Program-made: the position numbers and the translations under genes | The notes under the pieces: model-generated | Told to the model about the DNA's origin: nothing | The model's database searches: none | The model's input: only the letters and a program-made list of their open reading frames with translations | Assembly (NCBI GenBank): GCA_963778385.1 | Contig: CAVZUA010000053.1 | Coordinates: 1 to 64,000 of the forward strand | Source: DATARH01 sp963778385 | GTDB taxonomy: Bacteria; Pseudomonadota; Alphaproteobacteria; ATCC43930; CGMCC-115725 | Length of the DNA stretch: 64,000 nt | Reading direction: 5' to 3' | In this document: positions 21,104-31,234 of the stretch, piece by piece | Layout: every line of letters begins with the position of its first letter | How positions within the stretch are numbered: the first letter of the stretch is position 1

Positions 21104-21709
21104 CCGTATCAAACAAGCAAAAGGGGGCAGTCTGATCTAGCAGCGTCCCGATGCCGATGCGCTCGGCATCGACCATGCCACAGGTCCGCGCCACTCGCCG
21201 TCGGGCATAATAAGGGAGCGCGGACCTGACCACGCTGCCGTATTGTGAGTGACCCGTCAGACTCTGGTTGTCGCGTGTTGCTGTCTGGAGAAGCTAGAGC
21301 CCCCAGGGAGCAATGCGCGTCCGCCCGCATCCATGAGTAGTACGCCATTTATTTACTCAACCATGAACCAAAACAACAGCCAGAACCGCCAGTATGCCTC
21401 ATCACACGCCCCCCATTCAGCCGGAGCTGAGAGCCGCTCAGGCCAGCGTGCACGCTGAGAGAGACGCATTGCAAGCGGATAGACGCTCCTAACTGAAGTA
21501 GCGCCGCGGAGGCGCCTATTTGAAATTAGGCTTATGGGTCGAGGTCTGCAAAGGAAGGGATACCCGTCCTTCGCCGAGATGGCCTTGGGCGACCGGGTTG
21601 CGCCGATAGCCGCCATTCTTTCGACCCAGAAAACTTCGCCGGGTGAACCGCCCTCGGCTGCCTTTCTCTTTGCAATTGCCGGGCTAACGGTGAGCTATCT
21701 GCTGCTTGC
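21104..21709. other. intergenic, about 600 bp
   Basis: No convincing gene on either strand and no domain match in any frame. It lies between clpB and the 3' end of the broken SDR gene and may contain unreadable remnants. Confidence 0.35.
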
Positions 21710-22586
21710 TCAGGGTGCGAAATGGGCATTCTTCAGCATCGCGCCTGCCGCGGCGCTGCGAGCGGCCCTACGGACTACCCCCCGCACCAACCCGCCATCG
21801 ATCGGGATCACCGCACCGGTCACATAGTCGGACAGGTCGGTCGCCAGGAACTCGACGACCTTGGCGCAATCCTCGACCGTCCCGAGCCGCCGTAAAGCCA
21901 CCAATTCGGCCCGATCCCGGTTGCTCTGGGTGCTGCCCGGAATAACCGTCGCCATGATCCGCCCGGTCGCAATCACGCCGGGGGCGATACAGTTCGCAGT
22001 GATCCCGAAAGGCCCGAGATCCTGCGCCAGATACCGGGTGTAGTGAGCGATAGCCGCTTTTGCCGCCCCGTAATGGGCATAGCCGCCATCACGGACGGTG
22101 CGGTCCCGGCGACCGAACTAACCGTGATGATCTTGCCGGAACGCTGCTGCTTCATGATCGGGGCGACCGCGTTGCACGTGTAGACGGTCCCGAACAGATT
22201 CATCCGACGACAAGCTGCAAAGCGCCGGATCGAGGTTGCTGGCCTTTGTGTCCATGGGCCGACCACGACCGCCTCCCGCATTCGCGACCAGGACATCGAC
22301 CCGCCCCCATGCCTGGACGACCCGCGCGACCATCGCCTCGACAGCCTCGTGATCAGGTGACATCGACCTCGATCCCTAAAGCCGTACCGCCCGAAGCCTC
22401 GATCTCGGCGACGGTGCTGTCGCCGGTCATGTCTTTCGCCTCGGCCTCGAATTCCTCATACGAGCGCAGGTTCAGGTCGGCGACTGCAACCTTCGCCCCT
22501 AATCCGGCGAGCCGCTTCGCATAGGCCCGTCCAAGACCACGTGCTGCGCCCGTCACGATCGCAACCTTCCCGTCCAGCTTGCCCAT
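21710..22586 (-). pseudogene. short-chain dehydrogenase/reductase, broken by frameshifts
   Basis: Starts MGKLDGKVAIVTGAARGLGR (Rossmann TGxxxGxG motif) with GGAGG six bases before the ATG at 22586. It goes out of frame after IEVDVT, where one extra T stands before the GATCACGAG codons. The remaining SDR parts are in other frames: VDVLVANAGGGRG, GKIITVSSVAGTAP, the catalytic YAHYGAAKAA (YxxxK) and the end ATDLSDYVTGAVIPIDGG. At least three frameshifts are needed to rebuild about 260 residues. The ancestor was an NAD(P)-dependent oxidoreductase of unknown substrate. Confidence 0.82.
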
Positions 22587-22926
22587 TGCGACCTCCGATC
22601 GGCTCAGAAGACCAGGAGCTATTTGCCCCGGACTAAACAACCGGCTCCAGCCGGTAGCATCCATGAAGCACCGCTACTGGCCAAGGCCGCCGACGTCAGC
22701 CGAACCGATGCGTGCATGCCCCGACCCGAGCAACACTCGACGCACCGGAGCGAACAATCGGCGCGGCAGGAGAATGGTGAGATTTCATCTTTTCGTGCCC
22801 GCCACTCTCGATGATCGAAATGTGCGTGATCCAGAACGTTTACATCGTGTGGGGGCGAGTTATCCTTCCCGCACTCCGCTGGCAATGCCGCGGCCACAGC
22901 GGCGCCGATCAAGGAGTTTAACCAGC

Positions 22927-23604
22927 GTGGAAGGTCTCGGACCGATCGCAACGGCTGCCGCCGCTTTGGTGGGAACGCACTTCCTCTTATCGCACCCGCT
23001 GCGCAAGCCGATCGTCGACACTGTCGGCAATGCCGCGTTCCTCGGCATCTACTCGGCTGTTGCAGCGGCAACGCTCGGATGGCTGCTGGCCTATCGTGCC
23101 GCGCCTGCGGGTACGCCGTTGTGGCCGGTCGGCGATGGCCTATGGGCGGCGGCGACGGTCGTGATGCTGGTGGCGTCGGTCCTGCTGATGGGCTCGATCG
23201 TTCGCAATCCGGCGCTTCCCAATCCGGGGTCGCCAGCCGCGGTGCCCGCCGAAGCGCGCGGTGTCTTCGCCGTCACTCGGCATCCGATGATGTGGGCATT
23301 CGCGCTTTGGGGTATCTGCCACATCGCCGTCTATCCGGTGGCAGCGAACATCATCGTCGCGGCCGCGATCATCATTCTGGCGCTGGTCGGAGCGGCACTG
23401 CAGGACCGCAAGAAAGAGGCGCTCCAGCCCGACACTTGGCCTGATTGGGAAAGGAAGACCAGCTATTGGCCGTTTGGCGCGATCGTCTCCGGTAAGGCGC
23501 GGATCGGCGGCTTCAGCATGCACGCGCTGGCCGGTGGCCTTATTCTGTGGCTCGCCGCAACCTGGGCGCACATTCCGCTCGCCGGCTGGCCGGCGGGCGT
23601 GTGA
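22927..23604 (+). CDS. nnrU: NnrU family membrane protein
   Basis: A 225-residue protein with about six hydrophobic segments. It shows the NnrU-type pattern of a THFLLSHPLRKPIV start and TRHPMMWAFALWGICHI in the middle, the His-containing motif shared with NnrU and isoprenylcysteine methyltransferase-like proteins. NnrU was described near nitrite and nitric-oxide reductase genes in denitrifying alphaproteobacteria, and its exact role is unsettled. The start is GTG 22927 with AAGGAG at 22911-22916. Upstream in-frame sequence looks non-coding. The nearby octaheme cytochrome fits a nitrogen-oxide theme. Confidence 0.82.
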   Translation: MEGLGPIATAAAALVGTHFLLSHPLRKPIVDTVGNAAFLGIYSAVAAATLGWLLAYRAAPAGTPLWPVGDGLWAAATVVMLVASVLLMGSIVRNPALPNPGSPAAVPAEARGVFAVTRHPMMWAFALWGICHIAVYPVAANIIVAAAIIILALVGAALQDRKKEALQPDTWPDWERKTSYWPFGAIVSGKARIGGFSMHALAGGLILWLAATWAHIPLAGWPAGV

Positions 23605-24230
23605 CCTGGCGGTAGCCTGAGGCCCTCCGGCAGCGTCGACGACCGCAATCGGCGCAGGGCTCTCCTGCCTCCCGGTAAATGCCCGCTCTCGGCGCATCTT
23701 GTATGTTGGGACAGAGTTATTCTCAGGGGTGACGCGGGCTCGGTTACCGCCCCCTGCCATGGCTGGAGGCCGTGCGCAACTCGGTTGTCAGACCGCGGGT
23801 GAGCTTGGCGCTCCAGCCCTATCTTCCATGCCCGAACAGTCGCCAGGGCACGAACCCGCATCAGCAAGGAAGGGGTACGATGGTGAGCGAACCCAATAAT
23901 GTCGGGATTGAAAAATGCGGCAGCTCGCTCGCGCTGCCGGCGCTCTGGCGAAAAATGACCGCATCGATGCGCGCCTGGTCGCGACTATGTCACGATCATG
24001 CCGACGCGAGTGGTTGAACGCAACCCGGCCGTGAACGGCTCGCCGAGACCGTCACGATGCCCCGCCAGCTCTGAGACGAGCATATTGCGGTGGAAAGCCA
24101 GGCCAGCCATCTCGAAGACGCCCTGCTGCGGCGCATCGCTAAGCGGCAGCGGTTCATCGGCCATCTTCGGCGAACTGCACTCGGCCACGGTATGAGTTGC
24201 CGGTCGAGGCCGTCTCCATTGGCATTTTTT
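23605..24230. other. intergenic, with one possible small ORF
   Basis: On the minus strand, 23985-24188 encodes 67 residues beginning MAECSSPKMADEPLPLSD, with coding-like third positions but no known domain. It could be a 3' remnant (ending RVGMIVT). The rest of the stretch shows nothing I can support. Confidence 0.3.
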
Positions 24231-25931
24231 TTACTGCAGCCCCTGAGCGCCCCGCAGTCGGCTAATGCGTTCTTCGTACTCGGGTATCCAGGCAACCCAT
24301 TGTTTGGTCTTTTCTGCCCCGAGCCGAGGCGTAACGCTACGCTCAACGTATTCGACGAACTGCTGGCTAACCCGCATCAGACCGTCCCACCAGACTTCAC
24401 CCGGCGCGGTGTGATACATCATAATTTGCGTCGGACGCACGCCCATCGCGCCGATATTGCGGATCATAATCGTGTCCTCGGGCGTATAGACGCCGGCTTC
24501 CATCAGCGCCTTTTCGATATCGAAGGTCATCTCTCGGATGTGGTCGAGCATATAGATTGAGCTATCGGCGACAGCAAAGAAATTGCCAGTCCATTGCTTG
24601 GAATGACATTGATTGCACACGGCCATCGAGCGCTTTCGGTTCTCGATCCCGTCGCTCGGGTAGCTGATCTCTACTTTACTCGCACCCCCAGTATTTTGGT
24701 CGACCAGACGGACCCCATAATTGGAGTTGACCTTAATCCACACTTCACCGACGTCCGGGTGCAACATGCCTTTCTTGCGGATGAACGTCGTGCGCCAGGA
24801 GCCGAACTTCCACATCGAAATAGAAGCCGGATCGTGCGTCGGCGGATAGATCATCTTACCGCCATTATACACCGCGCCCATGTGGCAGGTGGCGCAGGTC
24901 GGGCCGAAATAATCCGTGCCAGGAATAGCCTTGGCTTTGCCGTAGTCGGCTTTTGCTTGCGTCGCGTAATAAATGCCGCCGTGCAGCGAGCGCAAATAGG
25001 CCTCAAGATTGGGATGGTCTTCCGACTCGTGGCAACGGCCGCAGGTGTGTGGGCTGCGCGCAACAGATAAATCGGTGCTGTGTGCTGTGTGGCAGGCGGC
25101 ACAACTGCCGAGCGAGCCATCTGGATTGACGCGACCGGCCCCATTTGTGGGGTAGGTTTCTGGAAAGAACGTGACCGAGTTACTTGTCTTTTGCTTTATC
25201 TTGACGGTCGAGCCGTGGCACCAGAGGCAGCCCCAATCCGCGAAGACTTGGATGGAGTTTTTCACCGTTTTTTGCGCCTGATCGAGGCCTTTCGGATAGC
25301 TGCCCCAGCGTAGAGCTGGATTGTTCTTTAGATCAGGCCAAAACTTATCCGCGACCGGTTTGTCCTGATAGGTGATCGGCCGATCGCCAAGCGTGACCAC
25401 CTCACCTGGCTTTTTCAGCATGCCGTGAGCGAAGTCCCAGGGAATCCATCCCAACACAGAGGCGGCGACGTTCCAGTAGGAGCCACCGCCCAATGACGTT
25501 CCGGCCTGAGCGATCAGTCCGGATTTTGCGTGGATCGATCCTTCGTACTCTTTCACCACATCGGCATGGCAACGCGCGCACTGATTGGGGCTTACCAGCG
25601 CTGAAATAGTTTGACCGTGATGTTCATATGCTGCCGGATTCGATGCATCGCTGCCGTGGCAATCAAAACATCCGACGCTGTTTTCATAGTGCTTAGAACG
25701 TTGCCACTCGGAAACCACGTAGCTCGTCGCCGTGCGATGGCATTTGAGGCATGTTGAATTGACGCGGGTGGCTTGTGCCGCAGTGGCTCTTTCTGTAGGT
25801 GATCTGACCCGTTGCTCTTCAGCATCTGTCTCCATTGAAAGCAAGAGGATTATTAGTAAAGCAATACCGCTACCACTCACCTTCACTACACTTCCCGACA
25901 TTAGATGCCGAAGAATAGGTCCGATCGGCAT
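24231..25931 (-). CDS. octaheme c-type cytochrome, hydroxylamine-oxidoreductase-like
   Basis: About 566 residues with a membrane/signal segment near the N-terminus (GIALLIILLLSME) and exactly eight CxxCH heme motifs: CLKCH, CFDCH, CARCH, CLWCH, CAACH, CGRCH, CATCH and CNQCH. The count, length and flanking phrases (LRSLHGGIYYATQ, GPTCATCHMG) fit the HAO/multiheme cytochrome family. Its members oxidise hydroxylamine or hydrazine or reduce nitrite in the periplasm. I cannot tell whether the cross-linking Tyr of true HAO is present. The ATG at 25931 is my choice; the frame is open further upstream. The base composition is visibly less GC-rich than its neighbours, suggesting transfer. Confidence 0.87.
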   Translation of the reverse strand: MPIGPILRHLMSGSVVKVSGSGIALLIILLLSMETDAEEQRVRSPTERATAAQATRVNSTCLKCHRTATSYVVSEWQRSKHYENSVGCFDCHGSDASNPAAYEHHGQTISALVSPNQCARCHADVVKEYEGSIHAKSGLIAQAGTSLGGGSYWNVAASVLGWIPWDFAHGMLKKPGEVVTLGDRPITYQDKPVADKFWPDLKNNPALRWGSYPKGLDQAQKTVKNSIQVFADWGCLWCHGSTVKIKQKTSNSVTFFPETYPTNGAGRVNPDGSLGSCAACHTAHSTDLSVARSPHTCGRCHESEDHPNLEAYLRSLHGGIYYATQAKADYGKAKAIPGTDYFGPTCATCHMGAVYNGGKMIYPPTHDPASISMWKFGSWRTTFIRKKGMLHPDVGEVWIKVNSNYGVRLVDQNTGGASKVEISYPSDGIENRKRSMAVCNQCHSKQWTGNFFAVADSSIYMLDHIREMTFDIEKALMEAGVYTPEDTIMIRNIGAMGVRPTQIMMYHTAPGEVWWDGLMRVSQQFVEYVERSVTPRLGAEKTKQWVAWIPEYEERISRLRGAQGLQ

Positions 25932-26464
25932 TTTAATGCGTCCGCCTCCGGGACAACGCACAGCTAAAATCGGTCGACAAAACAATCCCCAATATGCGCC
26001 CGGCTCAAGCTGATTCTGAGGTGAGAATCGTCCCTTCGGGCACCGTGTGCAAGCGGTTCTCGAAGAACCCGCTGGCGAGCCTACCTTCGATCGGTGCCGT
26101 TTCGCACGCGGCTGATGGAACTGGCCGAATGCGCGCGGGCGCTCCGAGCGAGCGTATCGTCTGCCTGTCAATGGCCGCTCACATGGGCATGTTCGAGGTC
26201 AAGAGTCAGTTCAGGGGTTCATGGGCGTTCTCCGGCCGTTGTTTCGGATCCAAGGTCTGAGCCTGTTTCGATGACCTGATAGCGTGCTGCACCAGATCAA
26301 GCTCACATATGGTCGCCGCTGATTGCGGCTGCACCAACATCCCGCGTCCGGCGGGTGGGGCTCAAGAGGCCGGGACCATTCTTTCGGTCGGCTGTTGAGG
26401 CCAACGGTCATTTCGGTTCGGCCACCTCGATCCGGGAGGACTGATCAGGTCCTGGCGGATGGGG
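25932..26464. other. intergenic before the cytochrome gene
   Basis: No gene was recognised. The open frame upstream of the chosen cytochrome start (to about 26171) has an Arg-rich, non-secretory composition and is probably not translated. No FixK-type palindrome was found here. Confidence 0.35.
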
Positions 26465-26980
26465 TCAGATCGTCGCTGGAGCCGCCTTCATCACGGCCCC
26501 CTCAATGACGAGGCCGGTGGTGGTGTCGCGCCATAGGGCGATGAGTAGCTTGCGCGCCAGGGCGACGATGGTCGTCTTGCGCATCCGCCCGCCAAGGCGC
26601 CGGACCCGCTCCTGGAACCAACAGGCTGAGCGCCGAGGTCGGTTGGTTCTGCAGCCAACAGGCCAGTTCAACCATTGTTGTCTTCAGCCGCGGGTTGCCC
26701 GCCTTGGACACACCCTTCTCATGATCGATCGAGCCGCTCTGCCATGGCGTCGGCGCCAGACCGGCGTAGGCGGCCACCTGCCTTCGGTTGCCGAACTGGC
26801 GGAACAGGCCCTCCGACCAGAGAACGGCGGCGGTCTCGGGGCCAATGCCCTTCAACCGCGCCAGCATCGCCGCCGGCGAGGTCGCCTCGTCAGCGCCGGC
26901 TTGAGCAAGGCGTCCCGTTCCGCCTCGACGCTCTTCAACTGCGCCAGAAGGATCTCGAGCCGATTCAGCTCACGCGTCTT
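26465..26980 (-). mobile_element. IS110-family transposase remnant (C-terminal part)
   Basis: Read leftward, the fragments are ELNRLEILLAQLKSVEAERD, LKGIGPETAAVLWSEGLF, NRRQVAAYAGLAPTPWQSG and MRKTTIVALARKLLIALWR. Together these are the Transposase_20 half of IS110-type enzymes. They lie in different frames with at least two frameshifts, and the N-terminal DEDD catalytic half is missing. It is therefore dead. It borders the eroded zone between the octaheme cytochrome and the Hsp20 genes. Confidence 0.85.
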
Positions 26981-27031
26981 TGGCCGGCTTATCCCGGTTT
27001 TGGCCGGAGATTTGGCCGATTTGGCCCGGGC

Positions 27032-27504
27032 TTATTTGCCGGCACGAAAGCGGCGCAAGGTGCGGTCGCTTACGTCCACGCCGGTTTCTGCTTTGATAGC
27101 TTGTCTGATATCCGCGATGGGGAGATCCGGCAGATGTTTCCCGTAAGTTTTAAGGATGGCCTTGACTTTGGCCCCCCGCGGCGGTGTCGGAGCCTTGGGC
27201 GCCGGCTTCTCGCGGGCCAGCCGAAGCGCCGCGCAGACGGCCACGCACGCCGGGCGCTCGAACAACAGCGTTCGCCACTCGGCAGGCGGTGGAGGCGGGG
27301 CATGCCGCCGCGCATTATCATTGAGTTCTCCCACTCTATGAGTGCAAAATCGTCGAGCACTATCCCGGTTGGTTCGGCCGTGACCTCCTCCCAATATTCG
27401 CTTGGGGATGGCGGGGACCAACCGGGATTTGGCTCCCGACGCAGCCGCCCGGGGAACTTGCCGTCGATGAGCCTGTCAAAGATGGGCCTGAAACTCGAGC
27501 GCAT
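27032..27504 (-). pseudogene. unrecognised ORF pair, probably one frameshifted gene
   Basis: Two overlapping minus-strand frames look partly coding. One begins MRSSFRPIFDRLIDGKFPG and runs to about IEWENSMIMRGG. The other carries the end GAKVKAILKTYGKHLPDLPI to RTLRRFRAGK. Joined by a frameshift they could be one protein of about 150 residues with a helical C-terminus. I do not recognise the family, and it may be a remnant. Confidence 0.25.
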
Positions 27505-27639
27505 CGCGGAACGGGCCGCCGCCGAGGCGGTGATCTGCGCAAAGACAGCTCCAGGCTGCGCCCGGCGGCCGCGGCAAGCATCGTTGCGAACTCAGGGAGA
27601 GTACACCAACGAGCTTTCGAAAACGCCATGCGGCCCCGC

Positions 27640-27934
27640 AGGTGACCGCAGCCAAAGAGGGAGAAGAGGCGGGGAAATCGCGGCTGCGGACCGCGGGTTC
27701 AGGCCGTCGCCCTATCCCCGCCCTCATCGAGCTTATCGCGAGCCGCTCCGGATCGGAATTCCTTTGGTTCCAGGACGCCACCGAGGGCTGGGGCGGCATG
27801 TCGGGATCGCCGATCATCAACGATAACGGCGAGGCGATCGGCGTGGTTTCTACATCCGCCAGCGGAACAAGAGGTGCATTGGCCCTAACCCGTTCCTCGC
27901 TCGCGCTTTGCCCCGTTGGATGCTTGCCGATTAA
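27640..27934 (+). pseudogene. trypsin-like serine protease, C-terminal remnant
   Basis: The plus strand carries FLWFQDATEGWGGMSGSPI followed by INDNGEAIGVVSTSASG. This is the region of the catalytic Ser (GxSGSP) of a trypsin/DegP-fold peptidase. After a frameshift the natural-looking end NPFLARALPRWMLAD reads out to TAA at 27934. The His and Asp of the triad and the N-terminus are missing, so only the tail survives. It lies in the IS110 graveyard and was probably cut by a deletion. Confidence 0.6.
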
Positions 27935-28233
27935 CCAATTCCGGATGTCATCCGGTTTCGACGCCGCAGTAGCGCGGGCGGTTCCGCCCGATTGCCTGCA
28001 CCCACTGGCTGAGCGTCCGGATCAATCCGTATTGCGCGGGCAGCGTGTTAAGACCGCGCGTCATCAGCCGGCTGTCGTTGAGCAGCGGCTTCACCGCATC
28101 GGCCATGGTGGGCGGCTGCGGCCGAATTGGCTTCGGCTCGCTTTTTCCCAATCCGACGTTTGTTTTGACCAATACTGTGTCGACGCCTCGACCATCGCTT
28201 TTTCGTGCAGCGGCGCGAACCTCGCGGCGGCGC

Positions 28234-28647
28234 CTAATTCATCGCAATCTTTCGCGGCATCGCTTCCTTTGCCTTCTTCAGGGTCAAGGTCAGGACACCG
28301 TCAGCGAGCTGCGCGGCGATCTGTTGCTGATCGATCTTGTTTGACAGCGTGAACGAGCGGGCGAAATGGCCGACATTGTACTCGGTGTAAAGCGGCTCCA
28401 GCCCCTCGTATTTGGCAGGGTCGATCCGTCCTTCCACCCGGAGAACATCGTTTTCGATATTCACCTCAAGGGCTTCCTTTTCGACCCCCGGCATTTCCAT
28501 CACGACGGTCAAAGCATCGTCGGTTTCATAGATGTCTGTATTCTGCACGTAGTAGCGCACAGGAACTGTGCTCTCGTCCTTGGAAACCAGTTCTTTCTTC
28601 TCCTGTACCGCAAGCTCTTGCGATTTTGTAACTCGTGCCTTTGCCAT
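28234..28647 (-). CDS. Hsp20 small heat-shock protein (second gene of pair)
   Basis: A 137-residue alpha-crystallin-type holdase. It has a short Lys/Glu-rich N-terminus (MAKARVTKSQELAVQEKKEL), then the alpha-crystallin domain (VVMEMPGVEKEALEVNIEN, LADGVLTLTLKKA) and a short tail. I start at ATG 28647, which has GGTGGAG just upstream. It keeps unfolded proteins soluble for ClpB/DnaK. It lies 33 bp after the other Hsp20 gene in the same direction, so the two probably share a transcript and the FixK-type promoter at 29256. Confidence 0.92.
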   Translation of the reverse strand: MAKARVTKSQELAVQEKKELVSKDESTVPVRYYVQNTDIYETDDALTVVMEMPGVEKEALEVNIENDVLRVEGRIDPAKYEGLEPLYTEYNVGHFARSFTLSNKIDQQQIAAQLADGVLTLTLKKAKEAMPRKIAMN

Positions 28648-28680
28648 TTTGCTCTCCACCTCTTATGTTCGACGCAGGCG

Positions 28681-29106
28681 CTATGCCACGGTGATCGCTT
28701 TCGGCTTGTCCCTCTCCGCGCGCGGGAGATACAGCGCTAGCATCCCGTCGTGGTATTCAGCCTTGACGCGGTCCGCGCCGATTTCGACTGGGAGGGTCAC
28801 CGCGCCATCGAAACTTCCTGACAGTCGCTCGCAGCGATGGACGCTGGCCTTTTCGCCATATTCTACCGGTTTGGCGCCGGCAAGATGGATCGTTCTGCCC
28901 TTGACCTGAATCTGCAAGTCGGCCTTTCGGATGCCGGGTAGTTCGATGAGGATGACGATGTCATCGCCCTTGCGAAAGACATTGAGCGGCGGAAAAGCAC
29001 CGCTGCCGCTGATGCTCGGCTCCAGCCATCTGCTAGAGCGCAACGCATCTAGAGCCTGCTGGAACTGGAGAAAGGTGCCAAAAGCGTCGGGGGACAGCAT
29101 GGCCAT
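28681..29106 (-). CDS. Hsp20 small heat-shock protein (first gene of pair)
   Basis: A 141-residue alpha-crystallin protein. Its N-terminus is MAMLSPDAFGTFLQFQQALD. The core carries VILIELPGIRKADLQIQVKG and VKAEYHDGMLALYLPRAE (the A-x-x-x-n-GxL motif). It differs from the downstream copy and so could form mixed oligomers. An exact FixK/FNR-type box lies about 156 bp upstream, which implies a long leader or another promoter in between. HspX/Acr of the DosR regulon is the functional analogue I have in mind. Confidence 0.92.
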   Translation of the reverse strand: MAMLSPDAFGTFLQFQQALDALRSSRWLEPSISGSGAFPPLNVFRKGDDIVILIELPGIRKADLQIQVKGRTIHLAGAKPVEYGEKASVHRCERLSGSFDGAVTLPVEIGADRVKAEYHDGMLALYLPRAERDKPKAITVA

Positions 29107-29684
29107 GGTCCATTCTCTTGAGCGTGGTTGTCGGATGATCGGCAGAGCAGAGTCGCTTTTTGAGGCCCATTGGTCACCAAAAGCCAGTCGTTTCGGGGAA
29201 ATTCAGCTGGGCTCGGCTTATCGATGACATCCTTGGTCTGCTCGTTAACGCGTCATTGATCTAAATCAAAGTTTGTCAATCCGCGGAACATCCTGGCGGC
29301 GGACAAAGACTGCTCGCCACCTGACAGGGGCGCTTCTTCCCCGGAAGCAGGGGCGGCAAGGGGCATGAAGACCAGTGCTGCCGCTAGGCCTGAGCGCTCG
29401 CTTCCCGTGTCAAGCTCGCCCTGATCACTTCATGCCGTCACCCTTTTGCGCTCCGGCTAATGATGCCACACGGGGCTCTCGCTTCTCTTCGAGGTCGGCG
29501 TCAAGCCGCCTCATGATGGGATGAGAAGGATGGGGAGGTTCAATCTTTCGGGCGCCCTTGCCGCTGATCGGCGGCAGGATCGGCGGCCGCTACGAACTCA
29601 CCCCACCCGTCGTCCCCGTGAGGACATTTTTCTGCCGAAGCAGAACCCGTTATCTCCTTGCTGAATATTCCCGCGTCTGCGGGT
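29107..29684. other. intergenic with the Hsp20 promoter region
   Basis: It contains the FixK-type box at 29256-29269. Beyond that (29290-29680) I see no gene. The stretch borders the second IS110 remnant and may include its unreadable left end. Confidence 0.4.
29256..29269. promoter_or_regulatory. FixK/FNR-type palindrome (exact)
   Basis: TTGATCTAAATCAA is a perfect TTGAT-N4-ATCAA. The nearest gene downstream in either direction is the Hsp20 pair (start 29106, 156 bp away). Confidence 0.65.
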
Positions 29685-30150
29685 TCAGGCAACCGCAGGA
29701 ACCGCGGCGCTGTCCTTGCTCCAGCGGAACTCGCTGCCATCGACCCACATCCGGTGCAGAACCACAGCCAGGCGCCTGGCGACCGCGACGATGGCTCGAC
29801 GTATCCCGCGCCGCTGAGCCACCCGCATGCCTAACGCCTTTAGCCAAGACCATTTACTGCCGTGGGTGAGCAGTATCTGTGCGGCCTCGTAGAGCATGGT
29901 GCGCAGCAGGGCGTCGCCGCATTTGGACACCCCGCCGTCATAGTCGACCTCGCCGGACTGGTAGCGCTTCGGCGTCAGGCCGACATGCGCGCCGACTGCC
30001 CGGGAATGGACAAGCGCTGCGGCTGGTCGACCGTCGCACGGTAGGTCAACGCTACGACCGCGCCGACCCCGAGGGCGGTCATTAGTCGTCGGCACACCGG
30101 GTCGCCGCGGACTGTGTCAAGTACAATCTTGTGTGCGCATGACCCTGGCA
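29685..30150 (-). mobile_element. IS110-family transposase remnant, second copy
   Basis: The fragments read RRLMTALGVGAVVALTYRAT, then in another frame AVGAHVGLTPKRYQSGEVDY, SKCGDALLRTMLYEAAQIL and WLKALGMRVAQRRGIRRAI. These are the IS110 C-terminal domain. The sequence differs from the copy at 26.5 kb, so it was a different element. The N-terminal catalytic half is missing, and its broken edge abuts the glucan phosphorylase remnant, which suggests the element landed in or deleted that gene. Confidence 0.85.
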
Positions 30151-30650
30151 GTGGCTCGGCGATCGCCGCCAACCGCCTCGGGCGTTGCCCCAGCGGCAGC
30201 AAGCTGCTTTGACAATCGGTCGCGAGCATACTCGACAAGCGTCTTTCTCGCCGCGGTGCGGAACCGCCATAGGCTGGCGTCGGAGACAGCGCGAATGTCC
30301 CTCTCCAAGGTCTCCGTCGTCCCCGCCAACGATCCTTGCCGCAGGCGCCGGTCGACAGATCGTCGGCGGCCGCACGTGAACGCCGTTGGTTACTTTAGCC
30401 GACCGGTATGTCGTCCGCCGGCCAACGTGGAAAGAGCGGCTGAAAGAGACTCCGGCTCACCTTACCATACTGGCGGCTCACGCCATTGGCGACGCCGCTG
30501 CCGCGGATCGCAAGATAGGCCATGTTGCAATCTCCCGCCGGGTCGTCCGGGTTCTGGCGGCCCAGCGCCAGCAAATCGCGGCGGGATTTGCCGAGTTTTT
30601 GCTCGGCATATCCCCCGAGGTCTCGTTCGATAAACCTCCTGACGCATGGG
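30145..30650 (-). pseudogene. alpha-glucan phosphorylase remnant (long form, GT35)
   Basis: Leftward from about 30650: RRFIERDLGGYAEQKLG, LLALGRQNPDDPAGDCNMAY, LAIRGSGVANGVSRQYGKVS and PRWPADDIPVG. Then, in another frame, VTNGVHV, and in a third, DRWRGTTETLERDIRAVSD and ARKTLVEYARDRLSKQL. In order these are the middle of a bacterial glycogen/maltodextrin phosphorylase (the NGV and VTNGVH motifs are family landmarks). The N-terminal part and the PLP-binding C-terminal half are gone, the latter at the IS110 edge. It belongs to a different subfamily from the phosphorylase at 56.7 kb. Confidence 0.75.
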
Positions 30651-30774
30651 GTTTGGCACTGCGATGATAGTGTTGGTCGTCCATGTTGGTCTCCGCAATC
30701 CAAAGCCCGAATGACGCAAGTCGGACAGATGAGTTTCCGGGCCAAATTACTAAGTCGGCCTCTGATTGTATCGA

Positions 30775-31173
30775 CTAGGGAATCTGCGGCGTCATGTGAT
30801 CGGCCGTCTTGAAGTAACGCTTAGCGTAAGCGACCAGGGCGCCGTCGCTCGGGTGATCGACCGTCTCGACATCCGCGATGATGTCGATCAGCCGGGGGTC
30901 ATGATGGTGGATGTGTTTCAGCAGTTCAGTCTTCGTGTTCGCCGGGCCTGTGATGAGAACGGCGCCCGCGCCCGTCACCAACTCGACGACCTGATGAAAA
31001 AAGTCCTGGTCCTCAGCGGCGTGCCCGCTGCCGAGGGTATTCGCTTTGTGATGGACATGTCGGGTCGGGTCGTGAGGATGCAGCACTAGCCGATCGACCT
31101 CGTCGCGCCCAAATTGAAATATGCGAGCCTCAAGATGATCGATCCAAATGACGGCGTGATAGTGACCGCTCAT
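30775..31173 (-). CDS. eRF1/Pelota-like 'translational machinery protein'
   Basis: A 132-residue cytosolic protein starting MSGHYHAVIWIDHLEARIFQ, with HPHDPTRHVHHKANTLGSG, AAEDQDFFHQVVEL, VLITGPANTKTELLKHIHHH and ETVDHPSDGALVAYAKRYF. The family is annotated in alpha- and betaproteobacteria as translational machinery protein and resembles domain 2/3 of archaeal/eukaryotic eRF1. Direct function is unproven; ribosome rescue or inactivation is plausible. AAGGA lies 8 bp before the ATG, and a FixK-like box is centred 68 bp upstream. The mycobacterial dormancy regulon also contains an eRF1-like gene (Rv2629). Confidence 0.8.
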   Translation of the reverse strand: MSGHYHAVIWIDHLEARIFQFGRDEVDRLVLHPHDPTRHVHHKANTLGSGHAAEDQDFFHQVVELVTGAGAVLITGPANTKTELLKHIHHHDPRLIDIIADVETVDHPSDGALVAYAKRYFKTADHMTPQIP

Positions 31174-31234
31174 ACGTTGCTTCCTTGCGAGGAGGGATAT
31201 CCGGGTTTATCTCATGACGGGTCTCATCGGCGGT

